From BMS3BBIN04 sp964552465 (GTDB lineage: Bacteria > Electryoneota > Electryoneia > Electryoneales > Electryoneaceae), in the NCBI GenBank assembly GCA_964552465.1, contig CAZKGR010000013.1, forward strand, positions 1 through 64,000: a stretch of DNA of 64,000 bases, written 5' to 3'. Made by a program: the position numbers and the translations under genes. The notes beneath the pieces are model-generated. The model had not been told where the DNA came from. It ran no database searches and saw only the letters and a program-made list of their open reading frames with translations. Shown here one piece after another: positions 17,123 to 24,768 of this stretch (positions are counted from its first letter, which is position 1; the number at the start of each line of letters is the position of its first letter).

Positions 17123-19408
17123 ATGCCGAACAACGCCCCGAAAGCTGACGAGTCCTCATTTGCCCGCGATCTCGGGTTGTTCGATGCCACGATGATCGGC
17201 ATCGGCGCGATGATCGGGGCGGGGATTTTTGTGCTGACGGGGATAGCGGCTGGTGAAGCCGGTCCAGCGTCGATTATGGCGTTCGCTTTGAACGGTGTTG
17301 TCACCCTGCTGACTGCGTTTGTGTATGCGGAATTAGCATCGACTATCCCTCGTGCAGGCGGGGGTTATTCATTTGTACAGATGGCGTTTCCCGGCGGAGC
17401 GGGATTCATCGCCGGGTGGATGCTCTGGTTTGCCTACACAGTCGCATGTTCGCTGTACGCCCTCGGTTTCGCTGGATACTTCTGGGAATTTTTCCACAGG
17501 TACATTCCTGCCTTCAGTGAATTTGTCTACGGCTTGATCAATGAACATGGCGCGATCGCATTGCTAACCGTGTTCGTTGGCATGATGTTCATCGCGCTCA
17601 ACGCGCGCGGTGCGGAAGTCACTGGCAAGACAGAAAACGCGCTGACATTATCCAAACTGGCTGTACTCGGCATCTTCATATTCTTCGGCATCAAGCAGAT
17701 CATGGCGGAACCGCAGGCTGCGGCAGATAGTTTCGTCCCGTTCCTGCCAAATGGGCTGGGTGGCGTGTTCGTCGCGATGGGGCTGACATTCATCGCGTTC
17801 GAAGGTTATGACCTGATCGCTACAGTCGCAGAGGAGATCAAGCAACCGGAGAAGAACATCCCTCGCGCGACTTTCATCTCGCTCGGGGTCACGGTTGTCA
17901 TCTACCTGCTGATTTTGTGGGTCAGCCTTGGAGCGGTGCAACCTGATGGAATGACGTCGTGGGAGTTCCTCGGGCGGTTCGGTGAGACGGCAATCGTTCG
18001 AGCAGCGGAAGATTTCATGCCAGCGTTCGGGGTGCTGGTGATCGTGATCGGTGGGCTGCTCTCAACCATGTCGGCGTTAAATGCGACGGTGATGGCTGCC
18101 TCGCGTGTGGCGTTCTCGATGGGACGCGACCGTTGGCTGCCAAAACGTATGGCCGAGATTCATCCGAAGCGTCGCACGCCCCGGACAGCGATCTGGGTGA
18201 CAGGTGTGATTCTGCTGGTGACGGCTTTGGCGTTACCGTTGGAAGCGGTCGGATCTGCCGCCAGCCTGATGTTCCTGCTCACATTTGCGATGGTAAATCT
18301 GTCGTTGATTGTGTTGCGCCGGAAGTATCCAGAGTTGCCGCGAAGGTATAAAGTTCCGTTGTATCCTGTTATTCCGGTGCTAGGATTCCTGCTCAACATA
18401 TTCCTCGCTTTATATCAGTTCAGCTTCCAGCCAATAGCGTGGTACGTGACATTGGGCTGGGTCGCGCTGGGTCTGTTCCTGTATTACGCAGTCTTTGAAA
18501 AAGGTGGTGCAGAGTTACAGCCACAGGTGCTGATGCCTCGGCATGCGGCGAATGGTAACGGGGAAGAGCCTTCCGTTTTGATTGCGCTGCATAATCCAGA
18601 CAACGTGGACACGTTACTCAACATTGCGATCCCGTTAGCGCAGCAACGCGGGATTCGCATGGTGGCTACGACGGTTGTCGAGGTGCCGCGTCAGGTACCT
18701 ATTCATGATGGTATGCGTTTCGCGCATCACAAGGAACCGCTGCTCACATTGGCGAAGAAAGCGGCGCGCGACCGTGGGTATCAGCTTGAAACAGACCTGG
18801 TGATCGCGCATCACGCTGCAGATGGTGTTCTCGGAGCGGCTGAACAGCATAATGCGGATGCGTTGGTCATGGGCTGGAAGGGATTTACGAACGCTCGCGA
18901 CCGGATGTTTGGCGAGGTTGCGGATCGGGTGATCCGTCAAGCGCCATGTGATCTGTTCATGCTCAAGGTCGGCGACGAACGGACATATCGAAATTGTCTG
19001 CTCCCGACATCCGGCGGTCCGAACGCGATGCTGGCGGCTGAGGTGATCAAGGGGTTGGGCGAACAGGAACGAATGGCGGTGACTGCTGCTACCGTAATCC
19101 CAGTAAACGCTACTGAGCAACAACGGAACGATGCCGAGAGTAGAATGGTTGATACAATGGCGCGTGCAAATTCCGGGATGGACTATGGTTTGCAGCTGAT
19201 CGAAGCGAAATCGGTTGCTGGTGGTATCGCGAAGGCCAGCCGTGACTATGATCTTGTCGTAATCGGGGCGGCAAAGGAACCGTTGTTCCGAACGATGCTG
19301 TTTGGTGAGATTCCAGAAAAAGTTGCACGATATTCGCCGACTTCGGTGCTTGTTGTGAAGAAATACGAAGGTATAGTTAAGTCGTTGGTAAAACGGGTGT
19401 TGGGATAG
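17123..19408 (+). CDS. APC-family amino-acid permease fused to universal stress protein domains
   Basis: 761 residues. Residues ~15-450 are an APC-superfamily amino-acid/polyamine transporter with about 12 membrane helices, starting with the family motif MIGIGAMIGAGIFVLTGIAAGEAGP. Residues ~475-750 are two cytoplasmic universal-stress-protein-like domains (PSVLIALHNPDNVDTLL and the following ADALVMGWKGF; then CLLPTSGGPNAM and VVIGAAKEPLFRTMLFGEIPEKVA). Such fusions occur in archaea and several bacterial phyla and may let nucleotide binding tune transport. The substrate cannot be named from sequence. Flanked by GGGGACAC palindromes on both sides. Confidence 0.92.
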   Translation: MPNNAPKADESSFARDLGLFDATMIGIGAMIGAGIFVLTGIAAGEAGPASIMAFALNGVVTLLTAFVYAELASTIPRAGGGYSFVQMAFPGGAGFIAGWMLWFAYTVACSLYALGFAGYFWEFFHRYIPAFSEFVYGLINEHGAIALLTVFVGMMFIALNARGAEVTGKTENALTLSKLAVLGIFIFFGIKQIMAEPQAAADSFVPFLPNGLGGVFVAMGLTFIAFEGYDLIATVAEEIKQPEKNIPRATFISLGVTVVIYLLILWVSLGAVQPDGMTSWEFLGRFGETAIVRAAEDFMPAFGVLVIVIGGLLSTMSALNATVMAASRVAFSMGRDRWLPKRMAEIHPKRRTPRTAIWVTGVILLVTALALPLEAVGSAASLMFLLTFAMVNLSLIVLRRKYPELPRRYKVPLYPVIPVLGFLLNIFLALYQFSFQPIAWYVTLGWVALGLFLYYAVFEKGGAELQPQVLMPRHAANGNGEEPSVLIALHNPDNVDTLLNIAIPLAQQRGIRMVATTVVEVPRQVPIHDGMRFAHHKEPLLTLAKKAARDRGYQLETDLVIAHHAADGVLGAAEQHNADALVMGWKGFTNARDRMFGEVADRVIRQAPCDLFMLKVGDERTYRNCLLPTSGGPNAMLAAEVIKGLGEQERMAVTAATVIPVNATEQQRNDAESRMVDTMARANSGMDYGLQLIEAKSVAGGIAKASRDYDLVVIGAAKEPLFRTMLFGEIPEKVARYSPTSVLVVKKYEGIVKSLVKRVLG

Positions 19409-19409
19409 T

Positions 19410-19510
19410 GGGGACACCTTATCCCATTCGTATGGACAGATCGTACAAAAGAAGGTGATGGTACGAAAGGTGTCAACGAGAGTTGCCCTATTATGGGATT
19501 AGGTGTCCCC
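19410..19510. repeat. GGGGACAC inverted repeat, long form
   Basis: GGGGACACCTTATCCCATT at the left end is matched by ATGGGATTAGGTGTCCCC at the right end across about 65 nt; an inner TCGTAC/GTACGA pair adds structure. It follows the permease stop directly and resembles the long element at 56752-56857 in its ends. Confidence 0.65.
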
Positions 19511-19559
19511 TCAGTGAATCGAGTGAGGCAACCTGTCCCCGATGCACAGGTGATCTTTC

Positions 19560-20222
19560 ATGAACGAACGAACTCAATATTTCCTCGCCGAACACGTGGC
19601 ACCGTGGCTGGTTCGCGGATTGGCTGGCACTATCCGGATTCAACTTGTGGGGGAGGAACATCTCGAACGGGCTCGTGGAGAAAACGGGCGTGTTCTGATG
19701 GCTTGTCTGCATGGCCGGATGTTCATTCCGGTCTGGGTGCATGGCTCTGAGGGCGTTACCACGCTGGTTTCACAAAGCCGCGATGGGGAAGTCGTTGCCC
19801 GGTTGGTGCATAAATTGGGTCACAAGACAGTCCGTGGTTCGAGTCATCGCGGCGCGTTTGAAGGTCTTCGCGAAATGATCAAGGTCGGCAAAGAGAGTAC
19901 GATCGCGATGATGGTCGATGGTCCACGCGGTCCGCGTGAAGAGCCTAAGATGGGAACGATTGCGTTAGCACGGTTGACTGGATTACCCATTGTACCCCTG
20001 CTCGGCTCAGCGAAGAGCCATTGGGAATTTGGTTCGTGGGATCGTTTCCAGTTGCCGAAGCCGTTTTCACGTGGGATCGTGGGGTATGGGGAAGGGTTGA
20101 TTGTACCCAGATCAGCCAAGGGCGAAGAGGCGATGGAAGAATACCGTGTCGAATTGCAACATCGTTTGCTGGCATTGAAAGATCGCATTGACAGAGTTGC
20201 CAGCGGGGAGGAGATCGCGTGA
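19560..20222 (+). CDS. DUF374 lysophospholipid acyltransferase-like protein
   Basis: 220 residues of the LPLAT/DUF374 family. Visible: ACLHGRMFIPVW (the H-x4-D-like catalytic region is degenerate, as usual in this family), SQSRDGEVVARLVHKLGHKTVRGSSHRGAFEGLREM, and MVDGPRGPREEPKMGTIALARLTGLPIVPL. DUF374 genes commonly sit with lipid A or Kdo genes, and here the stop overlaps the lpxK start. A role in acylating lipid A or another envelope lipid is inferred from context, not shown. Confidence 0.88.
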   Translation: MNERTQYFLAEHVAPWLVRGLAGTIRIQLVGEEHLERARGENGRVLMACLHGRMFIPVWVHGSEGVTTLVSQSRDGEVVARLVHKLGHKTVRGSSHRGAFEGLREMIKVGKESTIAMMVDGPRGPREEPKMGTIALARLTGLPIVPLLGSAKSHWEFGSWDRFQLPKPFSRGIVGYGEGLIVPRSAKGEEAMEEYRVELQHRLLALKDRIDRVASGEEIA

Positions 20223-21379
20223 AATCAAATCTCAACCTGTGGTCATTACTAGCGCCGCTCTCAATTCTCTTCGCGGCAGGCTCAGCGATACGGAATCTCA
20301 TGTTCGACATGGGGCTGCGGACGGTCCATCGGACAGAAGCGAAAGTGATTTCGGTCGGTGGGATCATGGCTGGTGGAAGCGGTAAGACGCCAGTAACGCT
20401 GGCGGTTGTACGCTGGCTGGTGTACAAGTTGATTCCGCTTGACGACTGGGAAGAAGGAAAGTACCCTGTCGTAATTGTGAGCCGTGGTTATGGGCGAAAG
20501 AGCCGAGGAGTACGTGTCGTATGCGACGGTGAGCGGATTCTGTGCACGCCTGAGGAAGGTGGCGATGAACCGGTGATGATAGCGCACACGTTGCTCAATG
20601 ATTCACGTCGCAAAGTATTTGGAGTAACCCGCAGCGTACCGGTAATCGTCTCAGAGAATCGGGCGGAAGGGGTGCGTGAGGCGGAACGTCGGTTCGGGGC
20701 GAAGATCGCGGTACTTGATGACGCTTTCAGCCACCGCATGATTGCTCGTGACTTGAACCTATTGCTGATCAATGAGGACTTGCCCTCATGGTGGTGGTGG
20801 CCTCTGCCAGCTGGCCGGATGCGTGAGAGTCTGAGTTCTGTGCGTCGGGCAGATTTCTTCGTGTTCAGCGGATCACATCAGAATCAATTTCTGCGCAACA
20901 AGCTGAGTTCGCTGCTTGACAGTGAAATGCGATACGCGAAGACATGGATTGAGAGTGATCACTGCCAGATCGTAGGTGGTCCAAAGGCGGGAAGCCAGGG
21001 ATCGTTGATGGGGAAGAAGGTGGTGTTGGCGACTGGGATTGCCCGTCCCGAGCGGTTCTTCAATTCTATCGATAGTCGAGCGGTAACGGTTCTGGACACC
21101 ATACCTCTGCGTGATCACGCGCCGTGGAATGTTACCCAGCGCGAAAGGGTGTTGGATCGTGCACGGGAGTTGGGTGCGGACGCTGTGTTGATCACATCGA
21201 AGGACGCTGTAAAATGGCCTGACGAAGAGTACAGTCCGCAGGTAATGATGAATGATATTCAGTTACGTTGGTCTCCGGAACGAGAACGTGAGCAGTTTGC
21301 CACGCTAGATCCTCCACCACCTGCGGCGAATCCAGAGTTGCTGGCAATGTTGCGTGATGTTTGGGAGTCCGTGTCGTAA
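20219..21379 (+). CDS. lpxK: Tetraacyldisaccharide 4'-kinase
   Basis: A 386-residue membrane-associated kinase that phosphorylates the 4' position of the lipid A precursor. The P-loop is GGIMAGGSGKTPVT (about residue 45), followed by VVIVSRGYGRKSRGV, GDEPVMIA, and VLDDAFSHRMIARDLNLLLIN, all diagnostic. Starts at GTG (20219) preceded by GGGGAGGAG, overlapping the upstream stop by 3 bases, so it is co-translated with the DUF374 gene. Confidence 0.95.
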   Translation: MKSNLNLWSLLAPLSILFAAGSAIRNLMFDMGLRTVHRTEAKVISVGGIMAGGSGKTPVTLAVVRWLVYKLIPLDDWEEGKYPVVIVSRGYGRKSRGVRVVCDGERILCTPEEGGDEPVMIAHTLLNDSRRKVFGVTRSVPVIVSENRAEGVREAERRFGAKIAVLDDAFSHRMIARDLNLLLINEDLPSWWWWPLPAGRMRESLSSVRRADFFVFSGSHQNQFLRNKLSSLLDSEMRYAKTWIESDHCQIVGGPKAGSQGSLMGKKVVLATGIARPERFFNSIDSRAVTVLDTIPLRDHAPWNVTQRERVLDRARELGADAVLITSKDAVKWPDEEYSPQVMMNDIQLRWSPEREREQFATLDPPPPAANPELLAMLRDVWESVS

Positions 21380-21528
21380 GCAGCTTGCACGTCCAGAATT
21401 CTGGCGTTACATTTCTCTGCTAGTCCGGCGCAGCCCGTGGTAAAGGGTGATATCAAAGAGGTGTATGTCCGCAGTTGTTTGTGGGCGGGTACCTGTGGAC
21501 CTTTATCCGGGCCTTTGGGAAAGTTCTT

Positions 21529-21601
21529 GGGCCCATAGCTCAGCGGTTAGAGCCCCCGACTCATAATCGGTTGGTCCCAGGTTCGAATCCTGGTGGGCCC
21601 A
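21529..21601 (+). tRNA. tRNA with CAT anticodon, probably tRNA-Ile2 (lysidine type)
   Basis: A complete 73-nt cloverleaf: acceptor GGGCCCA/TGGGCCC, D-arm GCTC...GAGC, anticodon loop CTCATAA, T-arm CCAGG-TTCGAAT-CCTGG, discriminator A. CCA is not encoded. The anticodon CAT fits either elongator Met or Ile2. The GACTCATAATC loop context, the short D-loop (AGCGGTTA) and the TTGGTC variable region resemble Ile2 genes, so Ile2 is favoured over Met. The top of the anticodon stem has a C-T mismatch. Confidence 0.9.
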
Positions 21602-21646
21602 CTTCCCGCCGGAAATGGTGTACAGGGTCAAGTTAAGCATCGCCTG

Positions 21647-21772
21647 GTGAATTTCCAGGTATTGGAAGTATTGATTGCGTGTGAGGAAGCTTCATTGATT
21701 GAAGTGAGTATGCAGAAACAACGGGTCTATATGTGGGGAGCTGATTTCCTGCGCCCCAAGACTCTCAGCTAG
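21647..21772 (+). CDS. Possible 41-codon small ORF after the tRNA
   Basis: A GTG-initiated frame reading VNFQVLEVLIACEE... to ...FLRPKTLS ends just before a very strong terminator. There is no good Shine-Dalgarno before the GTG; a TTG further in (GAGGAAGC upstream) is a possible alternative start. It may instead be a non-coding transcript read through from the tRNA. Homology cannot be judged here. Confidence 0.25.
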   Translation: MNFQVLEVLIACEEASLIEVSMQKQRVYMWGADFLRPKTLS

Positions 21773-21778
21773 AGACAC

Positions 21779-21812
21779 CGTGCTCAGGTCCGAAGACCCG
21801 AGCACGTTTTTT
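21779..21812 (+). terminator. Strong rho-independent terminator
   Basis: CGTGCTCaGGTC pairs with GACCcGAGCACG around a CGAA tetraloop, followed by six T's. Ends the tRNA-containing transcript. Confidence 0.92.
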
Positions 21813-21856
21813 ATTCACCGATACGTAAAGTTCACATAGCGAAGGGGTCAGAATTC

Positions 21857-22609
21857 ATGCCAGGCGTAGATGTCGCGAAAGAGCTTCGCATGATAGCGCG
21901 GTTGCAGGCGGTAGATAACGATCTCAAAGATCTGGAACTCGAAAAGGGCGACTTGCCGAAGCAGATCAAGTCGATCAATGAAGAGGTTGAACGTCTTGAG
22001 AATCGGAAGACTGAGCTGGATACTCAGTTGGCTGAAGTGGAGAAGATGAAACGTGAGAATGATGGCGCGATTCAGCTCCAGAAGGTCAAGCTGGAAAAGT
22101 ATCAGAGCCAGTTGTATTCAGTGACCACCAACCGTGAATACGATGCGATCAATCAAGAAATCGAGACCTGCCGTTCTCAGATTGAGAGTATGGAAACCGC
22201 GTTGACGAACTTCGGCACCGAGGAAGAGTCGATCAAGAACCAGATCGGACCGATTGACGAGCGTGTTGCATCGCTTCAATCGGATCTGGGTGAACGTGAC
22301 GACGAACTGAAGAGCAAGAGTGCCGACACGGAATCAGAAGAGCTGGAACTTGAGCATGAACGTGAGAAGCTGGTTGTGCGGATCAAGAAGCCGATTGTCG
22401 CGCACTATCAACGTATACGTGATTCGCGTAAAGGTACCGGCGCAGCTCGTCTTTACGGTGGTGCATGCGGGGCGTGCTTCGCAGTGATTCCGCCGCAACG
22501 TCGGGCTGAGATTCGCAAGCTGGAAGACATTATTCTGTGCGAATCGTGCGGTGTGATTGTGCTGCCGGAAGAAGAGCACATGCCTGAGATCGAAGCCAGC
22601 GAGCTGTAG
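21857..22609 (+). CDS. Coiled-coil protein with C-terminal C4 zinc ribbon
   Basis: 250 residues. Residues ~10-175 are a long antiparallel coiled coil rich in Glu, Lys and Leu; residues ~195-240 hold a zinc ribbon with two CxxC pairs (GGACGACFAVIPPQ and ILCESCGVIVL). This is the CT398/zf-RING_7 (DUF164) family found in most bacteria. Homologues have been linked to secretion or RNA-related partners in single species, but no general function is established. Followed by its own terminator. Confidence 0.9.
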   Translation: MPGVDVAKELRMIARLQAVDNDLKDLELEKGDLPKQIKSINEEVERLENRKTELDTQLAEVEKMKRENDGAIQLQKVKLEKYQSQLYSVTTNREYDAINQEIETCRSQIESMETALTNFGTEEESIKNQIGPIDERVASLQSDLGERDDELKSKSADTESEELELEHEREKLVVRIKKPIVAHYQRIRDSRKGTGAARLYGGACGACFAVIPPQRRAEIRKLEDIILCESCGVIVLPEEEHMPEIEASEL

Positions 22610-22694
22610 TTCGGTGGATTAAGCGGGGTGCGGGTTCTGTGGAATAGGATACCCGTCCGCCTCGATCCGATTTTCATCATACCTGACTTATTTG

Positions 22695-22726
22695 AAAGGG
22701 ACATGGCAAATACCATGTCCCTTTTT
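22695..22726 (+). terminator. Rho-independent terminator
   Basis: AAAGGGACATGG (22695-22706) pairs with CCATGTCCCTTT (22713-22724) and runs into T's. Confidence 0.92.
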
Positions 22727-22736
22727 CTCGGCGTAG

Positions 22737-22758
22737 CCCGGCAGTTCCGTCTGCTGGG
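22737..22758. repeat. CCCGG-type hairpin
   Basis: TAGCCCGGCAG...CTGCTGGG, a short hairpin with the same TAGCCCGG beginning as the first hairpin of the 15686-15782 cluster. Confidence 0.4.
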
Positions 22759-22766
22759 AAAAGGTT

Positions 22767-22792
22767 GTCATCCTGAGCGCAGCGAAGGATCT
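22767..22792 (+). repeat. GTCATCCTGAGC...GAAGGATCT element, copy 1
   Basis: A 26-nt imperfect palindrome of a type found scattered in many environmental bacterial genomes. Two more copies lie at 22915-22940 and 23575-23600, all within 850 bp. Confidence 0.75.
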
Positions 22793-22914
22793 AGTAGCCA
22801 CGAAGACCAACTGTTCACACGTCAAAGAACGCTTCAGCGTGTTGCCGTTGTGAGAATTCATATCGCGCGAGCACGAATACCACAGCTCCGCATCCAGCTC
22901 GATAATCGCTGACC

Positions 22915-22940
22915 AGATTCTTCACTTCGTTCAGAATGAC
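22915..22940 (-). repeat. GTCATTCTGAACG...GAAGAATCT element, copy 2
   Basis: Reverse orientation relative to copy 1. It begins four bases beyond the stop codon of the secreted-protein gene that ends at 22945. Confidence 0.75.
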
Positions 22941-22944
22941 TTCG

Positions 22945-24483
22945 CTATGGACCGCCCATCTTATCGAAATCGAATGACTGTTCGAGGATAGGCGTGCCCT
23001 GGTAGAACAGCTTGCCGGTGAACACGTAGTCGCCGGGTGGCGCACCGGCGGGGACGACCTGCGTTAGACCCGTTTGCATGATATTCATGAACGGCGCGAG
23101 GGTAAAGTTGTACTGGAATGTAGGGCCGTAGACCGTCTGGTCTGGGGCTGTGACAAAGGTCCGGTACGATGCGCCTGGGAATTGCTGCCCGAGTTCGGAG
23201 AACAGCTGGGCGTCGTAGGTGACCGTACCGCCGGTTGATGGTATAACGGTGTTCTGGCCAGTCAGATTGTACGTGACAGCCTGCCAATTCGCTGTCGCTG
23301 CGACGCTTGGAATCGACTCGCCTTCGGGATCGTAATAGGCGGTGATGCGGTACTCGTACTCGCCGTAGGCCGGGAGTTGGTCGGTGAATGTTTCGGTTTC
23401 GGATGTCCCGATCAGCACGTCATCACGGTAGATCCGATACTCAACGAACTCGTCCAGCTCATCAGTCTCTTGCACATCTTGATGCCCGCGCAAGCTGTGC
23501 TGGCGCGGATCATCCCAAGGAATTGAGTTCTGACCATCCGCGGTAGCGTTTTCTGCCCCGCGGGCATCATCATTGTCATCCTGAGCGAAGCGAAGGATCT
23601 CTCGTTTTCCGTTGTCCGTCTCGATTGACAGGTCACGATACCGTGTGCCTTCCGTCTCAACAAACGGTTCCGATCCAACAATCACAGGCGGTGTATCGGT
23701 CGGATTCCCCGCCTCATCCAGCCAGATGTCCAACACCTCACCCCGTTCCGGTTCGATGTGACGTGGCATTAATTCAGCCTCATACGAGCAGGTAATGTAT
23801 TCATATTGCGCATGAACATAATTCGCCTGCATAAAACCAACAAAACCAGAGGAATAGTTCCAGTTCGTAGCCGAGTCAACGTAGATATCATTTATATAGA
23901 AGTCGAAATTAGATCCTTGACCAACGACTTTCAAGGTATTAACTGTACCAGCACCATAGTTCAAAACATCGGTTTCAGTCCAGTAGATTATTGGGCCAGC
24001 GTTTCCGTTATTAAAGTTCCAGACCCCATATTCATTACGATTGCCAGATATCAGGAAGCCATACCCATTAAAGTCAGCATCTCTTGGTCCATCACCACGG
24101 AACAAAACCCCGCGTGACAGAGTGCTGCCTGAGATATTCTTTGTTTCGATCACACAGGTGAAATCTGTGTATTCAATCAAGTTGTTTGCGCCAGAAGACC
24201 AATATGTATGTTCATTATCGGAATATATCTCTACATAACCGCTGTCAATGTTGAAATACGAATATTGGGGGATACCGTCTGCGGTAGGTGTCCACCAATC
24301 AAAACCCTGTGCTATTCCATCTTCGAAATCCTCATTCAATCCCGCAAGAGGAGCAAGCTCCCAAATCAATTGCACTTCACCGCCCGGATTCAGTGACGTT
24401 GACAGGTGATAGGGAGGGATAGATTGCGCGCACACGCAGGAAGCGAATGCCAAGCCAACTACAAGTAGACACGTTGTTTTCAT
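22945..24483 (-). CDS. Secreted jelly-roll/Fn3 protein lacking its sorting domain
   Basis: 512 residues with signal peptide (CLLVVGLAFASCVCAQ). Residues ~45-240 resemble a concanavalin-like/DUF1080 sugar-binding fold (FDWWTPTADG, VIETKNISGSTLSRGVLFRG, LKVVGQGSNFDFYINDIYVDSA). Residues ~335-400 form an Fn3-like domain (EYRIYRDDVLIGTSETETFTDQ). The last ~100 residues (VIPSTGGTVTYDAQLF... APFMNIMQTGLTQVVPAGAP) match the module that precedes the sorting domain in two other proteins here, but the protein ends at FDKMGGP with no sorting domain. Residues ~295-303 (EILRFAQDD) are encoded by a dispersed repeat. Whether the product is still exported and anchored is doubtful. Confidence 0.8.
   Translation of the reverse strand: MKTTCLLVVGLAFASCVCAQSIPPYHLSTSLNPGGEVQLIWELAPLAGLNEDFEDGIAQGFDWWTPTADGIPQYSYFNIDSGYVEIYSDNEHTYWSSGANNLIEYTDFTCVIETKNISGSTLSRGVLFRGDGPRDADFNGYGFLISGNRNEYGVWNFNNGNAGPIIYWTETDVLNYGAGTVNTLKVVGQGSNFDFYINDIYVDSATNWNYSSGFVGFMQANYVHAQYEYITCSYEAELMPRHIEPERGEVLDIWLDEAGNPTDTPPVIVGSEPFVETEGTRYRDLSIETDNGKREILRFAQDDNDDARGAENATADGQNSIPWDDPRQHSLRGHQDVQETDELDEFVEYRIYRDDVLIGTSETETFTDQLPAYGEYEYRITAYYDPEGESIPSVAATANWQAVTYNLTGQNTVIPSTGGTVTYDAQLFSELGQQFPGASYRTFVTAPDQTVYGPTFQYNFTLAPFMNIMQTGLTQVVPAGAPPGDYVFTGKLFYQGTPILEQSFDFDKMGGP
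23575..23600 (+). repeat. GTCATCCTGAGCG...GAAGGATCT element, copy 3, inside a gene
   Basis: Same element as copy 1, lying in frame within the secreted-protein gene on the opposite strand, where it encodes EILRFAQDD. Confidence 0.85.
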
Positions 24484-24625
24484 CGGTTACCCCAGCGTAA
24501 TTTCATTCAACTTCTGAATATCACCATAAATGTCCCAGAGTTCAACGAAAATCAGCCGGGAAGCAAGAAAAATCCCGTCGCGCGTCTTTAGGGCCAAGCT
24601 ACATTTGCTTGTGGATTCAGATCAG

Positions 24626-24661
24626 CCCTGTGAACTGTCTGCGACAGATTCACACGGGCAT
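24626..24661. repeat. GGGCAT-flanked hairpin
   Basis: CCCTGTGAACTGTC-tgc-GACAGATTCACACGGGCAT. The outer GTGTGAA-type stem and ACGGGCAT flank match the copy at 16966, while the inner stem differs (CTGTC against CCAC). Confidence 0.65.
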
Positions 24662-24768
24662 ATTTATCTCAAGTCTCGTATCTGACATCTCGCATCTCGA
24701 TTCTCCCTCTTGCGATTGCCTGCGTATGAGCTTTCCTTACCCGAGTTCATTTAACCCCAGGAAGATTG

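Larger units (their letters stand above)
22610..22944. other. Repeat-filled gap downstream of two convergent genes
   Basis: 335 bp holding a terminator, a CCCGG hairpin and two GTCATCCTGAGC-type repeats in opposite orientation. The ~120 bp between the two repeats have no recognisable gene; no trace of a sorting domain is seen on the minus strand. Confidence 0.6.

Noticed and set aside
22815..23045. 76-codon minus-strand frame (HSEVILNEVKNL) at the end of the truncated secreted-protein gene
   Set aside because: The readable peptide comes from translating the dispersed repeat; no independent gene evidence.
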